Assembly (NCBI GenBank): GCA_964578835.1
Contig: CAZOEL010000046.1
Coordinates: 1-55,628, forward strand
DNA length: 55,628 bases
Direction: 5' to 3'
Source: CAZOEL01 sp964578835
Lineage (GTDB): Bacteria; Desulfobacterota; Syntrophobacteria; Syntrophobacterales; Syntrophobacteraceae
The notes beneath the pieces are model-generated. The model worked only from the letters and a program-made list of their open reading frames with translations. It was not told the DNA's origin and did not search any database. Shown one piece after another: positions 1 through 8,568 of this stretch. A program made the translations under genes and the position numbers. The number at the start of each line of letters is the position of its first letter. Position 1 is the first letter of the stretch.

Positions 1-19
1 CCTCTCCCTCAGGGAGAGG
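1..19. repeat. Perfect 19-base palindrome at the window edge
   Basis: Bases 1-9 and 11-19 are exact reverse complements around a single central base. It could be the end of a terminator for a gene left of the window or a scrap of a dispersed palindromic repeat. No U-tract follows, so a terminator for + strand transcription is not well supported. Confidence 0.4.
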
Positions 20-99
20 GGGCCCGCTTCCACCGGAAGAAACGATGTTGACGGTTCACTAGGATCGAAAAAGCAAAACGCGAGTTATAAGGAAAAATC

Positions 100-870
100 A
101 TGATGATCGATACGCACGCCCACCTGGATTTCCCTGAATTCAAGGACTTGGGCGCAGTGCTCGAGAGAGCGCATAAGATGGGAGTTGGTGAAATAATCAC
201 TATTGGGATAGACCTGGCCAGCAGCAAGACAGCCGCAGCTTTGGCGAAGGGACATCCCGAGATTTACGCGACAGTAGGGATACATCCGCATAATGCTCAT
301 CGCCTGGAAGATGAGGACTTGCTACTCTTACGAAACCTCGCCCTCGAGCGCGACGTAGTGGCCATTGGTGAGATTGGACTCGATTATTACTACAATCACC
401 AGCCGCAAGCGGTTCAGCAGGAATGCCTGCGCCAGCAACTGGAGCTTGTTTGTGATCTGAGGCAAACCGTGGTTTTCCACATCAGAGACGCATTCAGCGA
501 TTTTCTCGAAATCGTCAGCGATTATGCCTCTTCCCTGAAGGGAGTCGTGCTTCATTGCTTTTCCGGAGACTGGGAGATAGCTGAAAGATGTCTGAATATG
601 GGCTTTTTTCTCTCCATTCCCGGCACAGTGACTTTCCCGAAGTCTCTCGCACAGCAGGAGGTCGTGAAAAAGGCTCCCCTAGACAGGCTGCTACTGGAGA
701 CGGACTCCCCCTTTCTCGCTCCAGTTCCTTACCGTGGGAAAACCAACGAGCCTTCCTTCGTCTTCCATACGGCGAAAAGGATTGCCGAGTTGCGTCAAAT
801 CCCCTTGGATGAAGTAGCCCGGCAGACTACCCTGAACGCTCACTCCGTTTTTGGAATATCGAAGAGTTGA
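100..870 (+). CDS. tatD: TatD family metal-dependent DNase
   Basis: TatD-family hydrolases are TIM-barrel metal-dependent 3'-5' exonucleases acting in DNA repair and quality control. The 256 residues are the usual length. The metal ligands are visible: HxH at H6 and H8, E91 in the AIGEIGLD motif, H127, H152 and D202 in LLLETDSPF. An SD-like aagga lies 6 bases before the ATG at 100; a second ATG follows at 103. The stop codon overlaps the region from which maf is translated, so tatD, maf and yggS look like one operon. The family call is firm; the exact substrate is not knowable from sequence. Confidence 0.95.
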   Translation: MMIDTHAHLDFPEFKDLGAVLERAHKMGVGEIITIGIDLASSKTAAALAKGHPEIYATVGIHPHNAHRLEDEDLLLLRNLALERDVVAIGEIGLDYYYNHQPQAVQQECLRQQLELVCDLRQTVVFHIRDAFSDFLEIVSDYASSLKGVVLHCFSGDWEIAERCLNMGFFLSIPGTVTFPKSLAQQEVVKKAPLDRLLLETDSPFLAPVPYRGKTNEPSFVFHTAKRIAELRQIPLDEVARQTTLNAHSVFGISKS

Positions 871-884
871 GGCATTTTTCTAGG

Positions 885-1511
885 ATGGCGCAAACCATGT
901 CTGCTCGACCCTGGCTGATATATCGCACTCTGCGGCCTTTGACTCTCGCTTCCGCTTCACCGCGCCGCAAGGACTTGTTGAGATCGGTCGGTCTCGATTT
1001 CGACATTGTTCCGAGTGGGATCGAAGAAACGGGAGATCCCGCTGAGCCCGCGGAAGCGCTTGGAAGAAGATGGGCTTCAGGGAAAGCCGAATCAGTTTCT
1101 ATGCTTACACCCAATCGCTGGATCATTGCAGCCGATACGATTGTGCTCCTTGAGGGAGAGATATTCGGCAAACCGCAGGATGAGGGAGAGGCTTTCGGGA
1201 TGCTTCGCCGACTGAGCGGTAAAGTCCATGAAGTGATCACGGCAATCGCGCTAGCTCATGGGGAAAGTCGAATCCTCCGGGTCCAGTCGGTGCGAACCCG
1301 CGTGAAGTTCAGAGACCTTTCGGAGGCGGAGATTAAAGCCTACGTCAGATCGGGCGAGCCTCTCGACAAGGCGGGAGCCTATGGCATACAGGGAATAGGC
1401 GCTTTTCTGGTTCATTCGATAGAAGGCTCATACACCAATGTGGTTGGACTTCCACTGGCGGAAACGATTCAGTGGCTTCTCGACTGCGGCGCTATAGCTC
1501 CGGCGGAATAG
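885..1511 (+). CDS. maf: Maf-like nucleotide pyrophosphatase
   Basis: Maf proteins hydrolyse non-canonical or canonical nucleoside triphosphates (dTTP/UTP and modified bases) to monophosphates, probably as house-cleaning enzymes. The signature ASASPRR near the N-terminus, the AADTIV segment and the AGAYGIQG motif are present. The start is uncertain: the frame opens with a TTG at 867 whose last two bases form part of the tatD stop (TTGA overlap), and in-frame ATGs lie at 885 and 897; none has a strong Shine-Dalgarno. The overlap argues for translational coupling to tatD. Confidence 0.9.
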   Translation: MAQTMSARPWLIYRTLRPLTLASASPRRKDLLRSVGLDFDIVPSGIEETGDPAEPAEALGRRWASGKAESVSMLTPNRWIIAADTIVLLEGEIFGKPQDEGEAFGMLRRLSGKVHEVITAIALAHGESRILRVQSVRTRVKFRDLSEAEIKAYVRSGEPLDKAGAYGIQGIGAFLVHSIEGSYTNVVGLPLAETIQWLLDCGAIAPAE

Positions 1512-1565
1512 GTTTAGCCGAAGGCAGCCGGCCCTGATTTTATCAACATGAACAGGATGCAAAAG

Positions 1566-2270
1566 ATGGCAACTGTCGCCGATAATCTTTCATTCATAAA
1601 TAAGCGTATCGCAGAGGCTTGTTCGCGGGCCGGGCGAGATCGCTCGGAAGTGAAGCTGGTGGGAGTGACGAAGACCGTCCCTGTGTCTCGCATTCGAGAG
1701 GGAATCGAAGCCGGATTGAAAATCCTCGGTGAAAACTACATTCAGGAAGCCCGCTTGAAGATGGAAGAGCTGGCGGGTCTGGATGTTTCCTGGCATTTCA
1801 TTGGACACCTTCAATCGAACAAAGCGAAGATCGCGGTTGAATCTTTCGACTGCATCCACACTGTCGATCGCGAAAGCCTGGCGAAAGAACTGGATCGACT
1901 GGCCGGTAAGATCGGAAGAGAGCTTCCCGTGCTGATAGAAGTCAATATCGGGGAGGAAGAGACGAAAAGCGGCGCCGACCCGAGGGGGCTTTTTTCTCTA
2001 TACAAACAGATGCAGTCTATGGACGGCCTCATTGTGCGGGGCTTGATGATCCTGCCCCCCTACCTCGACGATCCGGAAGAGGTGCGACCCTATTTTCGGG
2101 CTTTACGTGAGCTGCTCGGTAAGTTGAAGGATATGTCGCAAACCCCGGAAGAGCTCAGGGAGCTTTCAATGGGCATGAGTCACGACTACGAAGCTGCAAT
2201 AGAAGAGGGAGCAACCATGGTCCGCATTGGAACCGCTCTCTTTGGGCAAAGGCCTCTCAAAGGGAAGTAG
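1566..2270 (+). CDS. yggS: YggS/PLPBP family pyridoxal-phosphate homeostasis protein
   Basis: This is a single-domain, non-catalytic PLP-binding TIM barrel that buffers pyridoxal phosphate and affects amino-acid metabolism. The PLP lysine lies in the motif VGVTKTV (K36 with this start), followed by the family signatures GENYIQEA and WHFIGHLQSNK, and SMGMSHDYEAA and RIGTALFG near the C-terminus. An AGGA stands 8 bases before the ATG at 1566; ATGs at 1548 and 1557 are alternatives without better ribosome sites. The stop is only two bases from the stop of the convergent rlmB gene, leaving no room for a separate terminator. Confidence 0.94.
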   Translation: MATVADNLSFINKRIAEACSRAGRDRSEVKLVGVTKTVPVSRIREGIEAGLKILGENYIQEARLKMEELAGLDVSWHFIGHLQSNKAKIAVESFDCIHTVDRESLAKELDRLAGKIGRELPVLIEVNIGEEETKSGADPRGLFSLYKQMQSMDGLIVRGLMILPPYLDDPEEVRPYFRALRELLGKLKDMSQTPEELRELSMGMSHDYEAAIEEGATMVRIGTALFGQRPLKGK

Positions 2271-2272
2271 CC

Positions 2273-3049
2273 TCATTTGGATTTCCCTTTGAGGCGGCGG
2301 CGTTGCGTTTCCGCGAGCGCGACGGCGCCCGCCGTAGCGGCGTTCAACGATTGGATCGCTCCGAGAGCGGGAATCTGAACAAGAAGATCGCATTGTTTCC
2401 GAATAAGGGGTCGAAGCCCCTTTTGTTCGTTTCCGATAATCAAGGCGAGCGGAGGAGACAGGTCCGCCTCATAGATCGATTGACTTCCCTCAACATCCAA
2501 ACCGGCAATCCAATATCCGGTCTCTTTCAGGCGATCGATAGCGCGGGTTAGATTCGTAACCTGAATGACGGGCAGATAAGATGTTGCCCCTGCGCCCACC
2601 TTGATGACCACACTGGTGACTTTCGCAGAGCGGTCTTTCGGCAGCACAACGCCGCCGGCTCCGAGAAAGCATGCGCTCCTTAAGAGTGCGCCCAGGTTTT
2701 GAGGGTCCTGCACGCAGTCGAGAATCAAGAGCGGCTCGCGCGCGTCTACCGGGAGCTTCAATAACGTCTCCAGGTCGGCGTAAGCAAATTCGTCGGCGAG
2801 AAGAGCAACGCCCTGATGATGAGGGTGACCGACCAGGGCGGAAAGAGCGTCTCTTGTTTCCCGACGAACGGCGACGCCCGCCTCGCGTGCGGAGCCGACC
2901 AGTTCCTGGATCCTTTGATCGTCACGAGCGATGACCATCTCCCGAATCGAGGCGAATCCCGAGAGAAGCGCCTCCTTTACGGGATTTACGCCAGAAATCC
3001 AGATGCTTTGAGAAGGTTGTGGTCTACTTTTCATATCTGAGCGCCGCAT
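2273..3049 (-). CDS. rlmB: 23S rRNA 2'-O-ribose methyltransferase, RlmB/TrmH (SpoU) family
   Basis: SpoU-family methyltransferases modify a 2'-OH of rRNA or tRNA using a deep trefoil-knot SAM site. The protein has an N-terminal L30e-like substrate-binding domain (GVNPVKEALL onward) and the three SpoU motifs: NLGALLRSA, the GNEQKGL block and IPALGAIQSLNAATA. The domain layout fits RlmB (G2251 of 23S rRNA), but TrmH paralogues with other targets look similar. The frame is open from 3082; I chose the ATG at 3049 because AAGG overlaps the gmk stop upstream. The ATG at 3034 is a close alternative. Confidence 0.85.
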   Translation of the reverse strand: MRRSDMKSRPQPSQSIWISGVNPVKEALLSGFASIREMVIARDDQRIQELVGSAREAGVAVRRETRDALSALVGHPHHQGVALLADEFAYADLETLLKLPVDAREPLLILDCVQDPQNLGALLRSACFLGAGGVVLPKDRSAKVTSVVIKVGAGATSYLPVIQVTNLTRAIDRLKETGYWIAGLDVEGSQSIYEADLSPPLALIIGNEQKGLRPLIRKQCDLLVQIPALGAIQSLNAATAGAVALAETQRRRLKGKSK

Positions 3050-3062
3050 GAGTAATAGGGCC

Positions 3063-3701
3063 TTATACGCCGGGCGATGCATCTAGGGAGGAGAGAATCT
3101 CCTTTAATCTTGGGGCCTGGACGTTCAGGCTGCAGCGGCAGGCGCGCAGGATGGCGTCCAGATCCTTAACCGCTTCATCGATGACATCGTTTATGATGAT
3201 GAAGTCATACCATGCGGCTTCCTGCATCTCTCGACCCGCGGCCCCGGAGCGCCTTGCGAGCTGCTCCGCCGATTCCGTGCCTCGGTTCTTGAGTCGCTCC
3301 AGCAAAACAGAAGGGGATGGCGGCAGAATGAAAATCGTGCGCGCGTGCGGATGAGCGCATCGGACCTGCCGAGCCCCCTGCACATCTATGTCCAAAAGGA
3401 TGTCGCTTCCTTGCGAAAGCCATTCTTCTATCTGCTCTCCATCCGTCCCGTAATACTGGCCATGGACTTCCGCCCATTCAAGAAAACGACCGGCTTGAAT
3501 GCCTTCGAGAAACTTTTCTTTGGATAGAAAGTGATAATCCTTCCCTGGAACCTCGCCGGGGCGGGGCTGACGTGTGGTGCACGATACCGAATAACGAAGC
3601 TCGGGCCACAGGGGAAAAACGGTGTTGATGAGCGTGGTTTTCCCAACTCCCGACGGAGCGGAAATAATAAAGAGCTGTCCTCGTCTGGATATTGAAGTCA
3701 T
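3063..3701 (-). CDS. gmk: Guanylate kinase
   Basis: Phosphorylates GMP to GDP in purine nucleotide salvage. The P-loop APSGVGKT sits at residues 15-22, and the GMP-binding block SCTTRQPRPGEVPGKDY follows as in the family. The 212-residue length is typical. It lies 4 bases downstream of remA on the same strand, the conserved yicC-remA-gmk order seen in many deltaproteobacteria and Firmicutes. Confidence is high. Confidence 0.96.
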   Translation of the reverse strand: MTSISRRGQLFIISAPSGVGKTTLINTVFPLWPELRYSVSCTTRQPRPGEVPGKDYHFLSKEKFLEGIQAGRFLEWAEVHGQYYGTDGEQIEEWLSQGSDILLDIDVQGARQVRCAHPHARTIFILPPSPSVLLERLKNRGTESAEQLARRSGAAGREMQEAAWYDFIIINDVIDEAVKDLDAILRACRCSLNVQAPRLKEILSSLDASPGV

Positions 3702-3705
3702 GTTC

Positions 3706-3987
3706 TCAATCTTTGATAAGCTTGGCGAGGCTTACTTCCTTGCCGTGCTCGCCCGCGAGCCGCTGTGCAATGGTCTCAGCCTGTACGCCGGAAAGGATGA
3801 TGTGATCGCTATCCGTGATGATGATGGATCGAGTCCGGCGTCCCATAGTCGCGTCAATGAGCTTGTTCGCCTGCTTTGCGTCTTCCTTCAAGCGCTTCAT
3901 CGGGGCTGAAGCGGGAGAGACGATCGCGACAATCCGGTTCGCCAAAACCGTATTTCCAAATCCTATGTTTAATAACCTGATCTCCAT
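3706..3987 (-). CDS. remA: RemA-like DNA-binding protein (DUF370)
   Basis: The protein begins MEIRLLNIGFGN and carries the DUF370 signature ANRIVAIVSPASAPMKRL followed by MGRRTRSIIITDSDHIILS. RemA in Bacillus is an oligomeric DNA-binding regulator of biofilm-matrix and osmoprotection genes. In Desulfobacterota its role is unknown, though its position beside gmk is conserved. The start at 3987 has GAGG at good spacing; a longer open frame to 4059 overlaps yicC and lacks family similarity at its start. 93 residues. Confidence 0.88.
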   Translation of the reverse strand: MEIRLLNIGFGNTVLANRIVAIVSPASAPMKRLKEDAKQANKLIDATMGRRTRSIIITDSDHIILSGVQAETIAQRLAGEHGKEVSLAKLIKD

Positions 3988-4055
3988 AAATCTGGCCTCG
4001 CTCGGACTAAAGATTTCGAAGTTGTGAGATCCCTGCAGACGTTGTTTCCATCTGC

Positions 4056-4940
4056 TCATTCAATGTTTTGAACCTGTTCTTTGAGCTTGCCGACCTCGCT
4101 TTTCATTCTGACTACCGTTTGATTGGTTTCGAGATCGCCGGTTTTACATCCTATGGTGTTGACTTCTCTGTGTAGTTCCTGAGCGAGGAAATCGAGCCTT
4201 CTTCCGTCCGCTTCGGTTGAGCCGGACAAAAGGGCGCGGATCTGATTCAGATGGCTTTTCAGTCTTACAATCTCTTCGTTTACGTCGGATCGCTCCGCCA
4301 TGCAGGCCACTTCCTGAAGAAACCGGCTTTCTTCCACGGCCGTATCTCCGAGGAGCTCTTGAATTCTTTCTCGCAGACGATCCTTATATTCCTGCAGCAT
4401 TTGATCTTTTCTACTTTCAATGGCGGCGAGCTCCTCGCTCAACGCCTCGATGCGCACAAGACAGTCTTTCGCGAGAGCCTCTCCTTCGAGGATTCGCATC
4501 TTATGGATTTGCTCCATAGCCTCGGTCGTAGCCCGTGTAAGAATTTCCTTGAGAGCCTCGCGGTCGGTGGATTGCTGCTCAGCAGGTTCAAAGATGTAGG
4601 GAATTCGCATAAGGCTGTCGAGCGTCGGAGGCTCCGCGCCAGGAAGTTGTCGATGAAGATCCTGGAGCTGATCCCAATAAAAGCGGGCCAGTTCTAGGTT
4701 GATCCTGGGGACTTTCTGAGAAGCGAGAGTCGTGTCGATCTGAACGAAGACCTCGATCCGTCCTCGCCGGAGGGTCTGAGAGATCTGCTTGCGAAGAGCT
4801 TCTTCAAATTCGAGATAGTTTTTGGGCAAACGCATCACGATGTCGAGCGAACGGCCGTTAAGCGTGCGGATTTCAACCGTTACGGAAAACCCGAGATCCA
4901 CGACCTGGGCTCTGCCGAATGAAGTCATACTGTAAACCAC
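4056..4940 (-). CDS. yicC: YicC/YloC family endoribonuclease
   Basis: YicC-family proteins are oligomeric endoribonucleases; the E. coli member affects the small RNA RyhB. The family N-terminus is visible as YSMTSFGRA. The C-terminal block RRLDFLAQELHREVNTIGCK is the most conserved signature. The frame opens with a TTG at 4955, but a GTG at 4940 sits 6 bases after a near-perfect AAGGAG, so 4940 is my start. An internal ATG at 4928 is a third option. It overlaps no neighbour and forms a run with DUF4416 upstream and remA downstream. Confidence 0.92.
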   Translation of the reverse strand: MVYSMTSFGRAQVVDLGFSVTVEIRTLNGRSLDIVMRLPKNYLEFEEALRKQISQTLRRGRIEVFVQIDTTLASQKVPRINLELARFYWDQLQDLHRQLPGAEPPTLDSLMRIPYIFEPAEQQSTDREALKEILTRATTEAMEQIHKMRILEGEALAKDCLVRIEALSEELAAIESRKDQMLQEYKDRLRERIQELLGDTAVEESRFLQEVACMAERSDVNEEIVRLKSHLNQIRALLSGSTEADGRRLDFLAQELHREVNTIGCKTGDLETNQTVVRMKSEVGKLKEQVQNIE

Positions 4941-4951
4941 GCCTGCCTCCT

Positions 4952-5500
4952 TCAATTTATAGCCCTGTTGGGCAGCTTTCCGTTGCGCTGAAAAATGAGC
5001 TTTTGCCTGAGAACGCTGAAATAGTGAAGCAAAATGGGCTCCTGATAATCGGGATAGGTCCAGGGGAGGCTGCGATAGGCCCCATCTTGATAAATCATCG
5101 TCAAATCGGCAAAGATTCCGGAGTGTAAGTAGATCCTGTGCGTATAATTCTTGCCCGTAGCCAACACTATGCGCTCTTCGCTCAAGAATCCCGGATCGAT
5201 GTTCACCGTCCGTTTTCCTTCATGTGAAAAGGCAATTTCGACCTCATTGGTGAAAAGCTTGCTCTCAGCCAGAGTGTCGAGCTTAGCCAATTCGAGAAAG
5301 CTGCATATCTGACGATAGAGCGTCGGTCCCATTTCTTTTTTGTAGTAGTCCGTATAGGTAAAAGGAATGGGCTGGGTCATGAAATCCATAGGACCGAAGC
5401 GGTCGCATAGAATTTTCAGCGAACGTTGCTGCACTTCAAAATCTTGAAATAACAAACCGGCAATGAGCTTTACCGGTCGAGGTTCTTTTGGATGACTCAT
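4952..5500 (-). CDS. DUF4416 family protein
   Basis: A 182-residue protein matching the DUF4416 family, common in deltaproteobacteria and often mis-labelled GTP-binding protein; I see no P-loop. Features include KLIAGLLF near the start and conserved aromatic or acidic stretches such as YTDYYKKEMG, NIDPGFL and PWTYPDY. It has no signal peptide and no membrane segment, so it is probably cytoplasmic. It sits between the heptose kinase and yicC on the same strand. Function is unknown. Confidence 0.85.
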   Translation of the reverse strand: MSHPKEPRPVKLIAGLLFQDFEVQQRSLKILCDRFGPMDFMTQPIPFTYTDYYKKEMGPTLYRQICSFLELAKLDTLAESKLFTNEVEIAFSHEGKRTVNIDPGFLSEERIVLATGKNYTHRIYLHSGIFADLTMIYQDGAYRSLPWTYPDYQEPILLHYFSVLRQKLIFQRNGKLPNRAIN

Positions 5501-5530
5501 AAGAAAAATCTCGCAGATGACGCCGAGAGG

Positions 5531-6541
5531 CTATGAATATTTCCCTATGGCTGCTATCAGACGCTCGAGCGGAGCTGTCGCCGTTCCCAATTCTCCCACG
5601 ACGATTCCAGCGGCCAGATTAGCCAGACGAGCCGCGTCGACGACGGAAAGCCCGGAAGTCATTCCCAAGGTGATGGCGGCTATGACCGTATCTCCAGCTC
5701 CCGTGACATCGAAAACTCGCCTGGCCACGGTTGGAATATGCTTGGCGTCGCCATCGCGCTGAAAAATGCTCATTCCATCTTTTCCTCGCGTGATCAGCAC
5801 GGTTTGGCAGTCGAGACGCGTCAGCAAAGAACGGCCGGCTTCAGCGAGCGTCGCTTCGTCTTTGATTTGCACCCCGGACATTTGCGACGCTTCATGATGG
5901 TTCGGCGTGATCATGCTGACTTTCCGATAGAGATCGGCATGTTGAACCTTTGGATCGACCGTTACGGGAATGTGAGAAGCTGCATCCAGGGATCGAATTG
6001 CATCCATGAATTCGGGTGAAACGACTCCTTTAGCGTAATCCGAAATGATGATGGCGTCGATGCGGGGAAGGTTATCTTCGATGTAAGAGAGGATACGCTC
6101 AAGCGAGTCCTTTTGAAGCGGTTGACTGTTTTCCCTGTCGAAGCGCACTACCTGTTGATTCTGAGCTATGATTCGGGTCTTTACGGTCGTTGGACGGTCG
6201 GACTCGATTATCAGCCCTTCGGTCGGAACGGAGGCCTTTCTCAGTAGACTGACAAGCTGCCGACCTCCGGCATCGTTCCCTATTACGCCGGTAACCAATA
6301 CTTTTGCCCCCATGGCGGCCACATTATTGACCACGTTGGCGGCTCCGCCCAGAAGCTGCGTCTCTTCCCGCACCTGGACTATGGGCACGGGAGCTTCGGG
6401 AGATATCCGGCTAACCTCGCCCCAAACAAACATATCCAGCATCAAGTCGCCGACCACCAGCACACGAGCGTCTACGAAACGGGCGGCAGCATCGGCCAGA
6501 CGCTTTTCTTCTTCCGGGGTAAGCTGAAGGTGATTCGGCAT
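5531..6541 (-). CDS. rfaE1: D-glycero-beta-D-manno-heptose-7-phosphate kinase (RfaE1/HldE-N)
   Basis: A PfkB-family sugar kinase that phosphorylates heptose-7-phosphate at C1 on the way to ADP-heptose for the LPS inner core. The substrate motif VVGDLMLDMFVWGEVSRISPEAPVP, the glycine pair in LGGAANVVNN and the catalytic loop DVTGAGDTV are present. Only the kinase half exists (336 residues); the nucleotidyltransferase half of HldE must be encoded elsewhere. Its presence supports an LPS-bearing outer membrane. It is 10 bases upstream of no other strand change and co-directional with the gmk run. Confidence 0.93.
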   Translation of the reverse strand: MPNHLQLTPEEEKRLADAAARFVDARVLVVGDLMLDMFVWGEVSRISPEAPVPIVQVREETQLLGGAANVVNNVAAMGAKVLVTGVIGNDAGGRQLVSLLRKASVPTEGLIIESDRPTTVKTRIIAQNQQVVRFDRENSQPLQKDSLERILSYIEDNLPRIDAIIISDYAKGVVSPEFMDAIRSLDAASHIPVTVDPKVQHADLYRKVSMITPNHHEASQMSGVQIKDEATLAEAGRSLLTRLDCQTVLITRGKDGMSIFQRDGDAKHIPTVARRVFDVTGAGDTVIAAITLGMTSGLSVVDAARLANLAAGIVVGELGTATAPLERLIAAIGKYS

Positions 6542-6550
6542 GCGATCTGA

Positions 6551-6724
6551 TTACTCTGCTATCGGCTTGGCTTCGTCAATCAACATGATGGGAATGTCAT
6601 CTCTGATCTCGTAGAGAAGCCTGCATTCACTGCAAACAAGGCCGTCTCCCTTTTCATTCAAGAAAATAACGCCCTTACATTTCGGGCAGGCGAGAATGTC
6701 CAGTAGCTCTTTGCTTAGGGGCAT
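6551..6724 (-). CDS. Trm112 family zinc-ribbon protein
   Basis: A 57-residue protein with two CxxC knuckles (CPKC and CSEC) and the LLDILACPKCKG start typical of bacterial Trm112-like/YcaR proteins. Eukaryotic Trm112 activates methyltransferases; the bacterial role is poorly defined. The frame is open from 6739, but the sequence GAGAGGA lies 5-6 bases before the ATG at 6724, which decides the start. It stands between the heptose kinase and divIVA in the same run, as it often does beside LPS genes. Confidence 0.9.
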   Translation of the reverse strand: MPLSKELLDILACPKCKGVIFLNEKGDGLVCSECRLLYEIRDDIPIMLIDEAKPIAE

Positions 6725-6771
6725 TGATTCCTCTCTCATCCATGGTCTCGAGTTTCGGGTAATGACAACGC

Positions 6772-7266
6772 TCAGCGGTTTATGACTTTAACCTTGTTTC
6801 CAATACCGCCCTCGTCTTCCTCGTCCTTTTCCATATCAAGAATCTGCTGGTATGTTCCTATCGTGGATCGCAGCTTCGATTCCAACTGCACGCGCTGACG
6901 CTTGAGCTCTGTAATGTCTTCATGCAACTGGGCGGCCCTCTGATGAGCCGTCTGCAAGATCTTTTCCGCCTTCAGTTCTGCTTCGGAGATGATGAGCTTT
7001 GCTTCTTTTTCAGCATTCGCCTTCATCATCTCGACTGTCTTGTGGGCATTGAGAAGCACGTTGCGAATCGTCTTTTCACGGTCTTTGTACTCCTTGAGAT
7101 CCTTGTCCCGCTCCTGAAGATCCCTTCGCAACGCTGTGTTCTCGGCTTTCAAACGCTGTACTTCTTCCGCCATCTGATCGAGAAACAGCTCGACTTCGTT
7201 CGGATCGAAGCCCATCCAGCGCTTTCGAAAACTCCTGTGTTGAATGTCCACTGACTTCCAATCCAT
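6772..7266 (-). CDS. divIVA: DivIVA domain protein
   Basis: The N-terminus contains the DivIVA lipid-binding core: FRKRWMGFDPNEVELFLDQMAEE. A long coiled coil with heptad leucines follows (about residues 30-140), ending in an acidic tail. DivIVA proteins recognise negatively curved membrane and recruit partners to poles or septa. In Gram-negative Desulfobacterota their partners are undefined. The gene directly follows yggT, the same pairing as yggT-divIVA in the Gram-positive dcw cluster. Confidence 0.92.
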   Translation of the reverse strand: MDWKSVDIQHRSFRKRWMGFDPNEVELFLDQMAEEVQRLKAENTALRRDLQERDKDLKEYKDREKTIRNVLLNAHKTVEMMKANAEKEAKLIISEAELKAEKILQTAHQRAAQLHEDITELKRQRVQLESKLRSTIGTYQQILDMEKDEEDEGGIGNKVKVINR

Positions 7267-7286
7267 TGACCCGGTTCCTTCTTCGT

Positions 7287-7589
7287 CTAGGAGCCCAAGC
7301 GCATAGCCATCCCTGCCAGGGACTGAACGAGAAACCTGTCCAAGAACATGATTATCAGAATGACCACCATGGGAGCGAAGTCGATGCCTCCGAAATATAC
7401 GGGGAGCCGTCGTCGAATGGCGTCAAGCACTGGCTCCGTAGCGGTGTAGAGGAATCGCACAATGGGATTATACGGATCGGGGTTCACCCAGGAAAGAATA
7501 GCTCTGGCGATAACGATCCACATATATAGAGTAAGGGCAAGATGGAGGATCTCAGCCAAGGCCACGAATAAATTTGACACTACGAACAT
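7287..7589 (-). CDS. yggT: YggT family integral membrane protein
   Basis: A 100-residue membrane protein with two hydrophobic segments (about residues 5-33 and 68-92) around the conserved loop AILSWVNPDPYNPIVRFLYTATEPVL. YggT proteins are linked to cell division and osmotic or potassium homeostasis, without a proven biochemical role. It is the first gene of the leftward run that includes divIVA; a TTGACA-type promoter lies upstream. Confidence 0.92.
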   Translation of the reverse strand: MFVVSNLFVALAEILHLALTLYMWIVIARAILSWVNPDPYNPIVRFLYTATEPVLDAIRRRLPVYFGGIDFAPMVVILIIMFLDRFLVQSLAGMAMRLGS

Positions 7590-7671
7590 AATTCACCCAA
7601 TTTTTCTACCCGAAGGAAATCTCGGTCTCTACAAGCGTCCGTTTTTTATATTGCTTCTTTTCACCCTCTTG

Positions 7672-7700
7672 AAACTACTGTTTTTCGCTTCTACTGTCAA
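7672..7700 (-). promoter_or_regulatory. Candidate sigma-70 promoter for the yggT-to-rlmB run
   Basis: On the minus strand a perfect TTGACA (7700-7695) is followed after 17 bases by TAGTTT (7677-7672), a weak -10. It points into yggT, 83 bases away, and is the only clear -35 box upstream of this nine-gene run. Confidence 0.4.
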
Positions 7701-7803
7701 CTTGAAGTCTAACCAGCCATGATCTTGAGCCACGCCGCTACGCCATACCGGTGTTTCTGGCTCGATCGCGCTCCTTTTACAGGAAGGCCTCCATTTTTAT
7801 ACA

Positions 7804-7833
7804 TTGACAAAAGAATACATATGAGACATAGAT
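7804..7833 (+). promoter_or_regulatory. Candidate sigma-70 promoter for the DUF4412 gene
   Basis: A perfect TTGACA (7804-7809) is followed at 17-18 bases by CATAGAT, a poor -10, inside an AT-rich stretch. The downstream gene starts at 7867 after the Shine-Dalgarno AAGAAGGGGAG. The -35 is convincing, the -10 is not. Confidence 0.35.
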
Positions 7834-7866
7834 TTATTTAATAAATTTAACAAGAAGGGGAGAAAT

Positions 7867-8460
7867 ATGAATGGTTTGAGGCAGCATCGTTTTTCTGTAA
7901 GAGTGTTCTTTATTGTTTTGGTTCTTTTCGTATTTTCCGGTGTTGGGGTTGCAGCAGAGTTTTCCGCCGATTTCCTGGTGCGCACGAAAGGTGAGGAGGA
8001 TATTTCAGGCAAGATCTTTGTCAAAGGCAAGATGATCAGACAGGAAATGAGCGAAGAGGGTGAGACGCAAATAATGATAGTCAGGCCCGACAAGTCGGTA
8101 ACATGGATGCTGACGCCCGAGGAAAAGATGTACATGGAGATACCTTACCAGTCTTCCGAGGGCGAGAGCTTTGAGGAATGGTCGCTCGAAAAGGAGAAGA
8201 ACGCCAAACTATTAGGCGAGGAGACCATCTCGGGCTATCCGACCAAGAAATACGAGCTCGTCGAAGATGGCGAAAAGTCTTATTTTTGGGTTTCCAAGAA
8301 ACTCTCCTTCCCGATAAAGGTGGAAGATACCGAGTCCGTTATGGAATATAAGAACATAAAGGAGGGCAACGTTGCGGATGTCCTTTTTGAAGTCCCAGCG
8401 GGATATGAAAAGATGTCATTCCCTGCTGCGCCCCTGGACAAGAGCGAGCCTCAAGAATAG
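7867..8460 (+). CDS. Secreted DUF4412 / LolA-fold-like protein
   Basis: A 197-residue exported protein. A signal peptide with a strong hydrophobic core ends at about residue 30 (VGVAA before EF). The mature part resembles DUF4412/outer-membrane lipoprotein-sorting folds: FSADFLVRTKG, IRQEMSEEG, MLTPEEKMYMEIPY, ETISGYPTKKYEL and KLSFPIKVE, i.e. a half-barrel of beta strands. It has no lipobox. Role unknown; a periplasmic ligand-carrier role is only inferred from the fold. It precedes the sigma-54 regulator but is separated from it by a long hairpin. Confidence 0.8.
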   Translation: MNGLRQHRFSVRVFFIVLVLFVFSGVGVAAEFSADFLVRTKGEEDISGKIFVKGKMIRQEMSEEGETQIMIVRPDKSVTWMLTPEEKMYMEIPYQSSEGESFEEWSLEKEKNAKLLGEETISGYPTKKYELVEDGEKSYFWVSKKLSFPIKVEDTESVMEYKNIKEGNVADVLFEVPAGYEKMSFPAAPLDKSEPQE

Positions 8461-8478
8461 GACGGGATGAAGAAAGAC

Positions 8479-8538
8479 GCCGGATGTCGGATAAACGCCA
8501 TCGAGCATTGATTCGGAAGCTTCTATCCGCCATCCGGC
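8479..8538. repeat. REP-like long hairpin
   Basis: Bases 8479-8493 and 8524-8538 are 15-base inverted arms with one mismatch; the arms start GCCGGATG. No U-run follows, so it is more like a REP-type element than a plain intrinsic terminator. A similar GCCGGA...TCCGGCATCAA hairpin recurs at 47451-47505. Confidence 0.55.
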
Positions 8539-8568
8539 ATCAAATTCTATCGGACGGTTGATTTGGGC